Below are positions 31,396 to 39,255 of a DNA stretch of 64,000 bases, one piece after another (position 1 is the first letter of the stretch; each line of letters opens with the position of its first letter). Both the position numbers and the translations under genes were made by a program. The stretch lies in the IMG/VR virus record IMGVR_UViG_3300049460_000128, positions 62,001 through 126,000 of that record. One strand, 5' to 3'. The DNA is from a virus. A model generated the notes under the pieces. It saw only the letters and a list, made by a program, of their open reading frames with translations, ran no database searches and was not told the origin of the DNA.

Positions 31396-31734
31396 ATGCA
31401 GCCAGCCGTCACATCTGAAGTCCAATTTCAAGCAATCACTCCCGAACACAGTAATCAAATGATTTGGTACGGGCGCATTGATGTGTATACCGCCAACGGG
31501 TCACGCCTGTTGAAGCAAGAATTTTCTGATCACGAATTCCAGAAGACCATTGAGTGGGCTCGTGATTGGCATACTACTGAAGATCTGGTTCCCAGTCGGG
31601 TGTTGTTGATCCCAGTGAGTATGGTTCAAACTTGGTCTGGCATTCACAAAGTGCATCATGATGCGAAGGCCGTACCAATCGATGACCTGTTCGACGATGA
31701 CTGTATTGTTATGGCAAGGCTGTCCATCATATGA
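31396..31734 (+). CDS. small array-family protein (group B)
   Basis: 112 aa. First of five head-to-tail paralogues. Shared layout: strand (MIWYGRIDVYTANG), helix (FQKTIEWARDW), strand (SRVLLIPVSMV), then VPIDDLFDDDCIVMARLSI at the end. Upstream 130 bases hold a TTGCCA/TAGAAT pair with poor spacing. Stop overlaps the next ATG. Confidence 0.75.
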   Translation: MQPAVTSEVQFQAITPEHSNQMIWYGRIDVYTANGSRLLKQEFSDHEFQKTIEWARDWHTTEDLVPSRVLLIPVSMVQTWSGIHKVHHDAKAVPIDDLFDDDCIVMARLSII

Positions 31735-32039
31735 GCAAAGTCAAAAGCGCCATCATTGAATATACGGCGGCGAGATCAGTATATCAATCGTATTGGTCAG
31801 TGAACATCTATCCAAGCATGGATGGAATTGCTATGCCATTTGTTAGGACATTGGATCAGGTCATCACATACTTGCGTAAACTGGCACCAACATATGACAT
31901 ACACTACGAGTCAATTAAACTGGTGACACACGGTGTGACGAGTAATGGTGAGCATGATCCAAATCCCATCCTCATCAATGAAATCAACAACATATGGGAC
32001 GACGACGAACTGACTGTATTGAGATTGCGAGTGGCATGA
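31731..32039 (+). CDS. small array-family protein (group B)
   Basis: 102 aa. YWSVNIYPSMDG, then LDQVITYLRKLAP helix and IKLVTHGV strand; ends INNIWDDDELTVLRLRVA. Four-base overlaps with both neighbours. Confidence 0.75.
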   Translation: MSKVKSAIIEYTAARSVYQSYWSVNIYPSMDGIAMPFVRTLDQVITYLRKLAPTYDIHYESIKLVTHGVTSNGEHDPNPILINEINNIWDDDELTVLRLRVA

Positions 32040-32362
32040 TGTATGACATTCTCGTCAGCTACATGCATCATCTGTCGCATCCGTGGTTCGGCATCATGGT
32101 GCCATGTGGTATGGCTATTGATACCAACATCGACGACTTCATACGCGCCGTTACCTTTGCTGACATAATTGAACGGACCAGAGTAGCGATACGGGCTGAT
32201 TCACGATCATGCAACAAAATCATTTTTACCAAAGGTCCCGTATATGTTGAAAATTTTCCTGACTTTCATACAGCCGAGCGACGCATCTATCCATCAATGC
32301 TGGTAGTTGATGACATATGGGATGATGCTGCCTTGGCTATCGTACGATTGAGTATATCATGA
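32036..32362 (+). CDS. small array-family protein (group B)
   Basis: 108 aa; ATGATG offers starts at 32036 or 32039, both overlapping the preceding stop. Ends VVDDIWDDAALAIVRLSIS. FHTAERRIYPSML recalls FMSAARKLQDGIV and FFQDPRVIYPDMS in the next two genes, so the five genes share a further block before the signature. Confidence 0.75.
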   Translation: MMYDILVSYMHHLSHPWFGIMVPCGMAIDTNIDDFIRAVTFADIIERTRVAIRADSRSCNKIIFTKGPVYVENFPDFHTAERRIYPSMLVVDDIWDDAALAIVRLSIS

Positions 32363-32712
32363 TTCCATATGGCCACTACCTGCTTGACTTGGTAATTTCG
32401 TATCGCCCCCATAATCAAAAAATGGGTCCATGGTTTGCTAGATGGTACGTGGCAAATCAGATCATCGATGATGCATATATCTACACACACGCGCCAACAT
32501 TTCATGACATAGTCGAGGAGATGAAAAAGTGGTTAACACGCGATCAATTACCACTTAATCGCATCTTTGTCATGCGTGGCATGTTAAATGAAGATCGGCA
32601 TGTTGACTTCATGAGTGCTGCCAGAAAGCTGCAAGATGGTATAGTGGAGATTGACTCATTGGAAGATGACGATCAATTGGTTTTGGCCAGACTTTCAATT
32701 GCGGAGAATTGA
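32359..32712 (+). CDS. small array-family protein (group B)
   Basis: 117 aa. Shares NRIFVMRG strand, FMSAARKLQDGIVEIDS and ends LEDDDQLVLARLSIAEN. Overlaps the preceding gene by four bases; its stop abuts the next start. Confidence 0.75.
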   Translation: MIPYGHYLLDLVISYRPHNQKMGPWFARWYVANQIIDDAYIYTHAPTFHDIVEEMKKWLTRDQLPLNRIFVMRGMLNEDRHVDFMSAARKLQDGIVEIDSLEDDDQLVLARLSIAEN

Positions 32713-33036
32713 TTGAACAAAGAAGTGATAATTGTGTCTAGCCATGACGGGAATCGAACCTGGTCCGGCTTTGTGATCAATGCAGGCGATAATTCACCCA
32801 ACGAACACATGAGTGTTTACACGGCGTCGTTTCACACTGTATTGTCTGGTGTTAGACAATTGGTGGAAGAAAACAACTACAAGGTGTCTCGTGTGATCTT
32901 AAAGGTGGGCCCCCTCAGATCGGACAAATACCCCAAGTTCTTCCAAGATCCAAGAGTCATATACCCCGACATGTCCTTGATTGAAGACTTGTTCGATGAC
33001 AATGAGTTTGCGGTTGCTCTTCTTAGCTGTCAGTAG
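32713..33036 (+). CDS. small array-family protein (group B)
   Basis: 107 aa with a TTG start directly after the preceding TGA. Contains SRVILKVGPLRSDKYPKFF, YPDMSLIEDLFDDNEFAVALLSC at the end, nearly the pattern of the 32036 protein. Last of the five. Confidence 0.72.
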   Translation: MNKEVIIVSSHDGNRTWSGFVINAGDNSPNEHMSVYTASFHTVLSGVRQLVEENNYKVSRVILKVGPLRSDKYPKFFQDPRVIYPDMSLIEDLFDDNEFAVALLSCQ

Positions 33037-33107
33037 GCGGATCAGTGGGCTTAACCTTGGCCACCCGTTCATGACTGTGCTGTTGACCCAGTGCCAGTTT
33101 GATCGTC

Positions 33108-33115
33108 GATAAATA
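33108..33115 (+). promoter_or_regulatory. late promoter (GATAAATA)
   Basis: Late box 22 bases before the ATG of the first oxygenase-like gene of the modification cluster. Confidence 0.65.
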
Positions 33116-33136
33116 TGGCACCATTATGGGTACGTT

Positions 33137-33760
33137 ATGACAATATCAGATTTAATCGTTAATTTTGGAGATGTGATTCAATTACGGGATCAAGGCTTTG
33201 ATATACCCAAAATGCAACGTGTGTTGGATGCAAGTGCTGAATGGAAGCAATATAATCCACGTAAGCCAATCAATCGATTTGGTCTATCTATCACATCTGC
33301 TGATGGCGGCTATTCAGGGGTCCCTGACCTAGACTCGTTGCGCGAGTACAATACGCTCAACGATACCGCATTCAACGAGCGCAGCTTCCGAACCAGAACT
33401 TCAATTTGTGATGAACTTGAGTTGCATCCTTTTTTGGATTTGTGGAAGCTGTGGTTAGGTCGATCACACTTTTTGCGGATGGATGCCGGTGGTTTCTTTC
33501 CACCACATCGTGACAATGGATTGACATTTCCACCGAACACTATTCGAATTCTGGTGCCAATTCGTTGGCAGAAGAATCATGCTGTTTGGATACAAGATGG
33601 TAAAATACTGCATCTGGAAGAAGGTCAGGCGTATTTCATCAACACCATGAAAGAACATTCGATCTTCTCGTATCAGGATAACTCCATATTGATGGTGCTG
33701 AATGTGGCAGTAAGTTCTGAGACGATATTGCAGGTAGCACAGAATGCAAAAGTTCTTTGA
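33137..33760 (+). CDS. 2-oxoglutarate/Fe(II) oxygenase, Asp/Asn beta-hydroxylase-like
   Basis: 207 aa. Double-stranded beta-helix pattern with iron ligands His124 and Asp126 (FPPHRDNG), distal His174 (MKEHSIFSYQDNS) and a following strand ILMVLNV. Family members hydroxylate Asp/Asn side chains in proteins or peptides. Overlaps the PP-loop gene by 17 bases, so the two are coupled. Late promoter upstream. The substrate cannot be told. Confidence 0.78.
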   Translation: MTISDLIVNFGDVIQLRDQGFDIPKMQRVLDASAEWKQYNPRKPINRFGLSITSADGGYSGVPDLDSLREYNTLNDTAFNERSFRTRTSICDELELHPFLDLWKLWLGRSHFLRMDAGGFFPPHRDNGLTFPPNTIRILVPIRWQKNHAVWIQDGKILHLEEGQAYFINTMKEHSIFSYQDNSILMVLNVAVSSETILQVAQNAKVL

Positions 33761-34649
33761 TGACGATTGGCTGACGTTCCAGGTTGACTATGATGGACTC
33801 ACGGTAGGTCAGTCCGCATTGATATGGAAAATTGCTGACGACATCGGAATGTCAGCAGACGTCGGAATCAGTCGTATGGTCGACGGAATTAAAAAAATGC
33901 AGCTGGGCATCAACCCAGTCGTATCGTTGAGTGGTGGGGTGGATAGTCAAGCGGTATGCTTGCTGCTCCGTGCAGCCAATATCGATTTCAAGATAGCTAT
34001 CATGCAATATGAAAATGATCTCAACGATATGGATGTCTCGAGTGCGGTCAGCTTCTGTGAAACAAAAGGGTTCAACTACGAGATAATCAAATTCAATGTT
34101 ATCCCATTCCTCACCCAGGAACTTTCAGTATATGTTGCACTGTATGAATGTCCTTCACCACAGTTTGCAGTTCACTTCAAGTTTTATGAAATGTTGATGA
34201 CACGTGGTGCGTCATCTATCCTTGCAGGTGGTAGTGCTCCATATTGGCTCAAAGATCGTTTGGTGTATCCCATCACCATATCACAAAACGCATGGACGGT
34301 ATTTGCCCGCAAAAACGATTTCAATCTATATGGAAACGTGCTGGGTTGGAGCCCGGATATTGCTATACCACTTATTAAGAACTCACCAAACGTCAATGGA
34401 TATGGTGAGACTCTGACTGGTAGATACGCATCTAAGATCGCCGGTATGCTTGCGGTTGGGCTTGATGTTATCGCACAGCCCAACAAATATACAGGGTTTG
34501 AAAAGATCAAACAACTATTTGCCCAGCACACGGGTGATCCACTATTCTTTGACAAATCGTTCCGCTATCGGTTTTTCAGAACACATCCTGATTTAGCTGG
34601 CGTATTGCTGCCCAACCTACCGTTCGAGACCGCAATCAAAACTCTATGA
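33744..34649 (+). CDS. PP-loop ATPase, paralogue of the 21087 gene
   Basis: 301 aa. SLSGGVDSQA (61-70) is the PP-loop; CPSPQFAVHFKFYE and QPNKYTGFEKIKQLF match CSSPQICTHIRCSE and QADKYTGFERIKDQY in the 21087 protein. Probably adenylates a carboxylate or amide before nucleophilic attack, as in asparagine-synthase-type enzymes. No glutaminase domain. Its end overlaps the convergent gene at 34636 by 14 bases. Confidence 0.75.
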   Translation: MQKFFDDDWLTFQVDYDGLTVGQSALIWKIADDIGMSADVGISRMVDGIKKMQLGINPVVSLSGGVDSQAVCLLLRAANIDFKIAIMQYENDLNDMDVSSAVSFCETKGFNYEIIKFNVIPFLTQELSVYVALYECPSPQFAVHFKFYEMLMTRGASSILAGGSAPYWLKDRLVYPITISQNAWTVFARKNDFNLYGNVLGWSPDIAIPLIKNSPNVNGYGETLTGRYASKIAGMLAVGLDVIAQPNKYTGFEKIKQLFAQHTGDPLFFDKSFRYRFFRTHPDLAGVLLPNLPFETAIKTL

Positions 34650-35313
34650 TTTCAAAATTAGGTAAAGATGCGTCGTTCGATATCAAGATGTCTTCGCCTA
34701 AATTATGTTGACTAGTATATGACACAGTTAAGATGAGATCATTTTCATCTGGTACAGATCTGATCAGGATTTTCTTTTTGGTGGTATCCCATGCTACCGT
34801 CTCTTGATTGTGCATCGTCATATAATCGTCTACTTGAAAAGCGACAGGCCAGAATTCTGAAACGTGTTCACCATTCATATACTTGCTGATTCGTTCTTTG
34901 ATCAGGAAACGTCCAGGTACAGTTAGTGATAATTTATCCTGGTTATCAAGTATGATAGGCCAACCCAACACATGCTTGAATTCAACTGCATCATCCACCA
35001 CATCATCGGCGAAAAATACATTGGTCTTTTTTGCATTGGCTTTTAAACGAATCAACACACCAGACAGCCACATATCGTAATTGGCCAAGCATGAGTATTC
35101 CAAGAGACCAGGTGCGTATATGACTTTCTTACCAGTAGCTGTTGCCACTTCTTCTGCAAAAAAGAGGCTTCGTTTATCGTGACGACTTATATTACCAGAT
35201 ACCAATATGTAATCTGGCTTTTCCGTGCTACTAAGTGAAACTACTTCGGAGATTTGTTTGTCTGCAAATTCAATCAACTTGAGTTGTAGGTTTCTGATCA
35301 CCAGTAGTTTCAT
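34636..35313 (-). CDS. unassigned protein, possible inactive calcineurin-like phosphoesterase
   Basis: 225 aa. The first 80 residues follow the layout of metallophosphoesterases, but each metal motif is altered: MKLLVIRNLQL where D-x-H is expected, ILVSGNISRHD where GDxxD is expected, VIYAPGLLEYS where GNHE is expected. The C-terminal half is unrecognised. If the resemblance is real, it is a second inactivated enzyme on a late minus-strand island. Late box AATAAATA at 35346. The match is weak. Confidence 0.55.
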   Translation of the reverse strand: MKLLVIRNLQLKLIEFADKQISEVVSLSSTEKPDYILVSGNISRHDKRSLFFAEEVATATGKKVIYAPGLLEYSCLANYDMWLSGVLIRLKANAKKTNVFFADDVVDDAVEFKHVLGWPIILDNQDKLSLTVPGRFLIKERISKYMNGEHVSEFWPVAFQVDDYMTMHNQETVAWDTTKKKILIRSVPDENDLILTVSYTSQHNLGEDILISNDASLPNFEIIEF

Positions 35314-35331
35314 ATGGATGGTTTCTTAGTT

Positions 35332-35339
35332 TATAAATA
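35332..35339 (+). promoter_or_regulatory. late promoter (perfect TATAAATA) for the second subtilisin
   Basis: Exact late consensus 32 bases before the ATG at 35372. It faces and overlaps the divergent late promoter at 35346-35353. Confidence 0.75.
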
Positions 35340-35345
35340 AAGTAT

Positions 35346-35353
35346 TATTTATT
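35346..35353 (-). promoter_or_regulatory. late promoter (AATAAATA), divergent
   Basis: Minus-strand box 32 bases before the ATG at 35313. The two divergent boxes are seven bases apart, so transcription start regions cross. Confidence 0.55.
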
Positions 35354-35371
35354 TTAACCACCGAGAACACT

Positions 35372-36706
35372 ATGGCCTATAACACCAATAATTTCATAAA
35401 ATCCACCACATTTATGGACTTAACTAGTTCGGCACTGTGGGCTCAGAATCGTATTGTGAATCGATATCGCCCATTGATTGCAAATCCTTTGATGGCAAAG
35501 CTGTCCAGCGATACTCCGGTAGAAGTCATTGTAATGGACTCTGGAATTCAACGCAATCATGTTGAATTCGCGCAAGCAACAATTGAAGACCTGTATTTTG
35601 TGCCAAACCTCCTGAACATCAGCGATGAGACTGGACACGGTACTGCAATGGCGTCTTTGATTGCTGGTGTAACTGTTGGGGTTGATCCAACTGCAACCTT
35701 GAAAATTGTCAAAATCTTTGGGGCAAGCTACGATACTTCCGAGGCTGAAATATTAGATGCCTTTGATGCAATCATTGCCTATCATGCATCAACACCAAAC
35801 GTCACGAAGATTTTGAACATGAGCTGGGCAATTCCTGCCAACGATTCAGTTAAAATCAAACTCAAGATGCTATCAGACGCTGGCGTGATATTGGTGGCTG
35901 CTGCGGGCAACTATCCTCAGTGCATTGATGACACTCTGCCGGCAGGTTTCGCCGGAGCAGTCACGGTTGCTGGATCGAAGCAATCTGACGAAGAATACAC
36001 GCAAGTATATGGTGTCAACAAGAAGATTGACATCTATGCACCAGCCGAACAGGTTTGTGTGGCGGCATTTGAAGACAACGTTGGTTATGCGACCACTGAC
36101 GGGTCATCTAGTTCGGCGGCTTTGGCTTCTGGTGTATTGAGCCTCACGCGCAAAACATTTGCCCATACCGTATCTAGTGATGATGTGAAACTGGCCACGA
36201 TGCAAAACGGTACAATTGGTGCCTTATTGGTGAATGACCGTGTGAGCTTTACTGAAAACCGTTTGTTGTATCGTCCTGATGTGAACTCTGTGCCTAGCGA
36301 TCAAGACTATTATGCAGGTAACATCACAATTGGTTCAGGTGCGGTGATCAACGTATCGTTGAATACGTTTATGCCAATCGAACAGTTTGAAAACATCTTT
36401 GACAAGTTGACGTTTGCTCTTGAGGTTGATTCTGAGTTTAGTTCATCAATTAGTGTTGGCCCACAGGGCGCCCTGACTATCGTTGACCCAGTATCGTACG
36501 TTCTTCCGCAAGACAGTGTGGTGAAAAAGGTGTCGTTCTATGTAACAGCCTCGACCACGACTATCACTATGACATCGCCAAAGATTCACTACTTCTTGTC
36601 ATCAATTGATAGTACAGATCAGGATATTGCAGCCCTTACCGATCAATTGAATTCACAAACATATTTGATCCCATTGACATTGAGTCAACTTAATAACTTC
36701 AAATAA
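35372..36706 (+). CDS. subtilisin-like serine protease
   Basis: 444 aa. Asp in VIVMDSGIQRNHVEF, His in TGHGTAMASLIAG, Asn in AAGNYP and Ser in DGSSSSAALASGVL form an intact catalytic set. LKIVKIFG and ILNMSWAIPAND match the 21962 protease (LKVVKIFD, IANMSWAIPRNE), so the two are paralogues. It lacks the long propeptide and the Cys-rich tail; the last 140 residues are beta-rich. Strong late promoter. Possibly a virion-maturation or peptide-processing protease. Confidence 0.9.
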   Translation: MAYNTNNFIKSTTFMDLTSSALWAQNRIVNRYRPLIANPLMAKLSSDTPVEVIVMDSGIQRNHVEFAQATIEDLYFVPNLLNISDETGHGTAMASLIAGVTVGVDPTATLKIVKIFGASYDTSEAEILDAFDAIIAYHASTPNVTKILNMSWAIPANDSVKIKLKMLSDAGVILVAAAGNYPQCIDDTLPAGFAGAVTVAGSKQSDEEYTQVYGVNKKIDIYAPAEQVCVAAFEDNVGYATTDGSSSSAALASGVLSLTRKTFAHTVSSDDVKLATMQNGTIGALLVNDRVSFTENRLLYRPDVNSVPSDQDYYAGNITIGSGAVINVSLNTFMPIEQFENIFDKLTFALEVDSEFSSSISVGPQGALTIVDPVSYVLPQDSVVKKVSFYVTASTTTITMTSPKIHYFLSSIDSTDQDIAALTDQLNSQTYLIPLTLSQLNNFK

Positions 36707-36709
36707 GTT

Positions 36710-37471
36710 ATGATTGAACCAACCAAAGTTGCGACCGTCAAATGCTCATTTCTCCTTAACGAAGTTGACGTATTTGAAATCAAAAACTTCTTAACTGACG
36801 CCGAGTTTGCCCGTATTCGAGAGTTCATCGAAGCGTATATTGGGCATACGGGTGTAAGTCAAAATGGTGACCGTCGAACCATCGTTGATGACGATGGGCG
36901 ACGTGTTTTCACTCTTGAATATTATGGTAACCGTCCGTTTCGTCTAGTGTGGAATTTGGGCCATACTCCAAAATACTGGCAGCAAAATCCATCAACCATC
37001 AATGAGTTTTTCAACAAGGCACTACGGGATAATGTTCATCCTTTGGTATATCGTTATTTGATGAAATGCAAGAATGAAATTGCTTTGTTCCAAGGTGATT
37101 GGCTACCCATCAGATGTGTCATCAATGTGTTGGGAAATGGGCTGTGCCTTGATATACACGGTGATGGTAATTTTCACGAAGTTGACTTGGAAAAACCCGC
37201 ACAGGTTGTGAGCACAACTCTGTATATGCGATTGCCCGCTGCTGGTGGTAAATTGTTTTTCTCTGATGGGTTCATGATGACCCCTGAAGAAAATAGCTTA
37301 GTCATGTTTGACGGTCAAGCGGTGTTACATGGGGTATCTGAAACACGAGATCCCGATCCAAATTTCATCCGCGTCGCCATGACAACCAGATGGTGCCGTA
37401 TTCAAGACCTGCTATTCCCAACAGTGACACCAATGCTGTATCCCCCAACTGATTTTGACGCGGGGATGTGA
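36710..37471 (+). CDS. 2-oxoglutarate/Fe(II) oxygenase
   Basis: 253 aa. Iron ligands His150 and Asp152 (LDIHGDGNFHEV), strand VSTTLYMRLPAAGGKLFF, distal His207 (AVLHGVSE) and Arg221 for 2-oxoglutarate (FIRVAMTTRW). This pattern is common in phage oxygenases. Three bases after the subtilisin gene; its stop overlaps the next start (GATGTGATG). Substrate unknown. Confidence 0.8.
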   Translation: MIEPTKVATVKCSFLLNEVDVFEIKNFLTDAEFARIREFIEAYIGHTGVSQNGDRRTIVDDDGRRVFTLEYYGNRPFRLVWNLGHTPKYWQQNPSTINEFFNKALRDNVHPLVYRYLMKCKNEIALFQGDWLPIRCVINVLGNGLCLDIHGDGNFHEVDLEKPAQVVSTTLYMRLPAAGGKLFFSDGFMMTPEENSLVMFDGQAVLHGVSETRDPDPNFIRVAMTTRWCRIQDLLFPTVTPMLYPPTDFDAGM

Positions 37472-38067
37472 TGCACAATCCGCTAAACATAAATCAAGCT
37501 TTCTTATTTGATCTGTTGAGTCCAGATGGTGAGTCAGTCATCGTGGAAGATATTCCACAGGAGGTGGCTGAATGCTTTATAGCCGAAACGTTAAAGTATG
37601 CTGAAGATGAACCACCACAAGACTCAACATGGCCACGAACTAGGAAGCAATCGAAAGTTCAGATTGTACAGAATACCGATTACCTGAAGGTCGCTGCCCA
37701 CATAGCACAACATGCAATTTTGAACAACTGGAAAATCAATGGCGAGATGTCAGTGTCTGACTTTGGTTTCTTTTGCTATAAGGCCAATTCGCACTTTCCC
37801 GCGCATTGTGATAATGCCAATATTCTCGATGATGGTACCGTTGAGTTCTTTTCTGAACATCGCAAAATAACGTGTATAACCTATTTGAACGATTATGCGA
37901 TTGATTACGAGGGTGGCGAGCTTTGCTTCCCCGAGCTTGATTTGGAGTTCAAACCAAGAAAATACAGTATGATCATTTTCCCGTCTAATGTATATTTTAG
38001 GCATGCGGTAAACCTCATAACCAAAGGCGAACGAACCATATTCGCTTTTTTCCTGGATGTAAAATAA
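37471..38067 (+). CDS. prolyl 4-hydroxylase-like 2-oxoglutarate/Fe(II) oxygenase
   Basis: 198 aa. HxD at 112-114 (HFPAHCDNANI), ITCITYLNDYAIDYEGGELCFPE (a classic P4H stretch, seen in two parts), distal His178 (YFRHAV) and Arg188. Members hydroxylate proline or related residues in proteins. ATG overlaps the preceding TGA; the stop overlaps the next ATG (TAATG). Confidence 0.85.
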   Translation: MHNPLNINQAFLFDLLSPDGESVIVEDIPQEVAECFIAETLKYAEDEPPQDSTWPRTRKQSKVQIVQNTDYLKVAAHIAQHAILNNWKINGEMSVSDFGFFCYKANSHFPAHCDNANILDDGTVEFFSEHRKITCITYLNDYAIDYEGGELCFPELDLEFKPRKYSMIIFPSNVYFRHAVNLITKGERTIFAFFLDVK

Positions 38068-38654
38068 TGACTTTTGATAACCTACTTGCTGACTCTGGTC
38101 CGAGGATTGGCGTTTTCGTATCAGGTGGCCTTGATAGTGCTTTTCTCCTTTACCTGTTGATGCGTGAAAATCAAACGCTTGGTAAAAAGATAGTGGTCTT
38201 CACCGTTCCCAAAGCAGACGGCAGTGTTCATTATGCCTCCAAGGTAGTATCGCATATTGCCAACATGTTGAATGTGGAACCTCCACAAATGCTATTGGCG
38301 GGCGATCCCAACTTATCCCACGACATCATCGTATTCAGTGCATGGTGGTCAGTGTCGATGCGAAACCTGGTTGATACTATTTTCTTAGCTGACAACATTA
38401 CTCCCGATCTGGAGCTTTCTGGTCTTGCCCCAGTTCGTTCACGAGTCACTCATCTTATGGTGAGACAGCCACTATTCGATTACACGAAGGACATTTTGGT
38501 GAATAGCATTTTTCAGTATGGAGTCGAGTCATTGATTGACGTTACGCATACTTGCACGGAGCGCGCCCGTGGCCGCTGCAAAATGTGTTGGCAATGTAAT
38601 GAACGCGCATGGGCATTCACACATGCGAACCGTGTTGACACTGGCGATGAGTAA
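38067..38654 (+). CDS. QueC-like PP-loop enzyme with zinc motif
   Basis: 195 aa. VSGGLDSA (18-25) is the PP-loop, and Cys163, Cys171, Cys174 and Cys177 (HTCTERARGRCKMCWQC) match the zinc site of 7-cyano-7-deazaguanine synthase. QueC converts a carboxylate to a nitrile through an amide using ATP and ammonia. No other deazaguanine genes (queD, queE, folE, dpdA) are seen in the window, so it may act on another carboxylate. Tightly coupled to oxygenase genes on both sides. Confidence 0.75.
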   Translation: MTFDNLLADSGPRIGVFVSGGLDSAFLLYLLMRENQTLGKKIVVFTVPKADGSVHYASKVVSHIANMLNVEPPQMLLAGDPNLSHDIIVFSAWWSVSMRNLVDTIFLADNITPDLELSGLAPVRSRVTHLMVRQPLFDYTKDILVNSIFQYGVESLIDVTHTCTERARGRCKMCWQCNERAWAFTHANRVDTGDE

Positions 38655-39255
38655 CGATATTCTGCTTCCTGATTTGTTGGATCCAGTAGCACACAATGAA
38701 CTAGCATTCGATGCTGACCGGTTGCTATCTGAGTTTCAACAAATGGCGAGTATGATTCAACACAGTGCTTGGTATAGGATCAGTATCAACTATTCATATT
38801 ATGACGACGACAATGCACCAATCGATACCGTATTTTCTCCTAGCTGTGAGAAACTCACAACCGAGTTTGATAATTTGGAATCCCATAAGACCTTACAGTT
38901 GATGCAGTCGTGGAATAGTGATAACATCCTGAAACCCTTTCAGGGTTCATACACTGCGTCAGTTGTTCAAAGGTTGGATTCATATTTCCGACAATATGGC
39001 GAACGTGTCACTATAGCCAAATTCACAATCTTGCATAGTCGTGAATGCTATGTGGTTCATAGCGATTTTATGCAATATCGATATCATGTCCCGGTAAAGA
39101 CAAACGAACACGTTTACTTTATGGCTGACCGAGTGCTGATTCAAATGCAACAGGCTGGCAAGCTGTACCGCATAAGAACGGATAACCAGCACACAGTTAT
39201 GAATGCCGGCAACGAATCCAGAATTCACTTGATCATAGACACATGCAAACTCTAA
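38647..39255 (+). CDS. putative 2-oxoglutarate/Fe(II) oxygenase, Asp/Asn hydroxylase-like
   Basis: 202 aa from the ATG at 38647, overlapping the QueC-like gene by eight bases. HSD at 138-140 (YVVHSDFMQYRYHVPV), distal His182 (DNQHTVMNAGNESRIHLIID) and Arg192 fit the cupin-type oxygenase. N-terminal 130 residues are specific to this gene and its neighbour. Overlaps the next gene by 13 bases. Confidence 0.65.
   Translation: MSNDILLPDLLDPVAHNELAFDADRLLSEFQQMASMIQHSAWYRISINYSYYDDDNAPIDTVFSPSCEKLTTEFDNLESHKTLQLMQSWNSDNILKPFQGSYTASVVQRLDSYFRQYGERVTIAKFTILHSRECYVVHSDFMQYRYHVPVKTNEHVYFMADRVLIQMQQAGKLYRIRTDNQHTVMNAGNESRIHLIIDTCKL

Noticed and set aside
33037-33136. Extra gene between group B and the first oxygenase
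   Set aside because: The 100 bases hold no start with a ribosome site and contain the late promoter.
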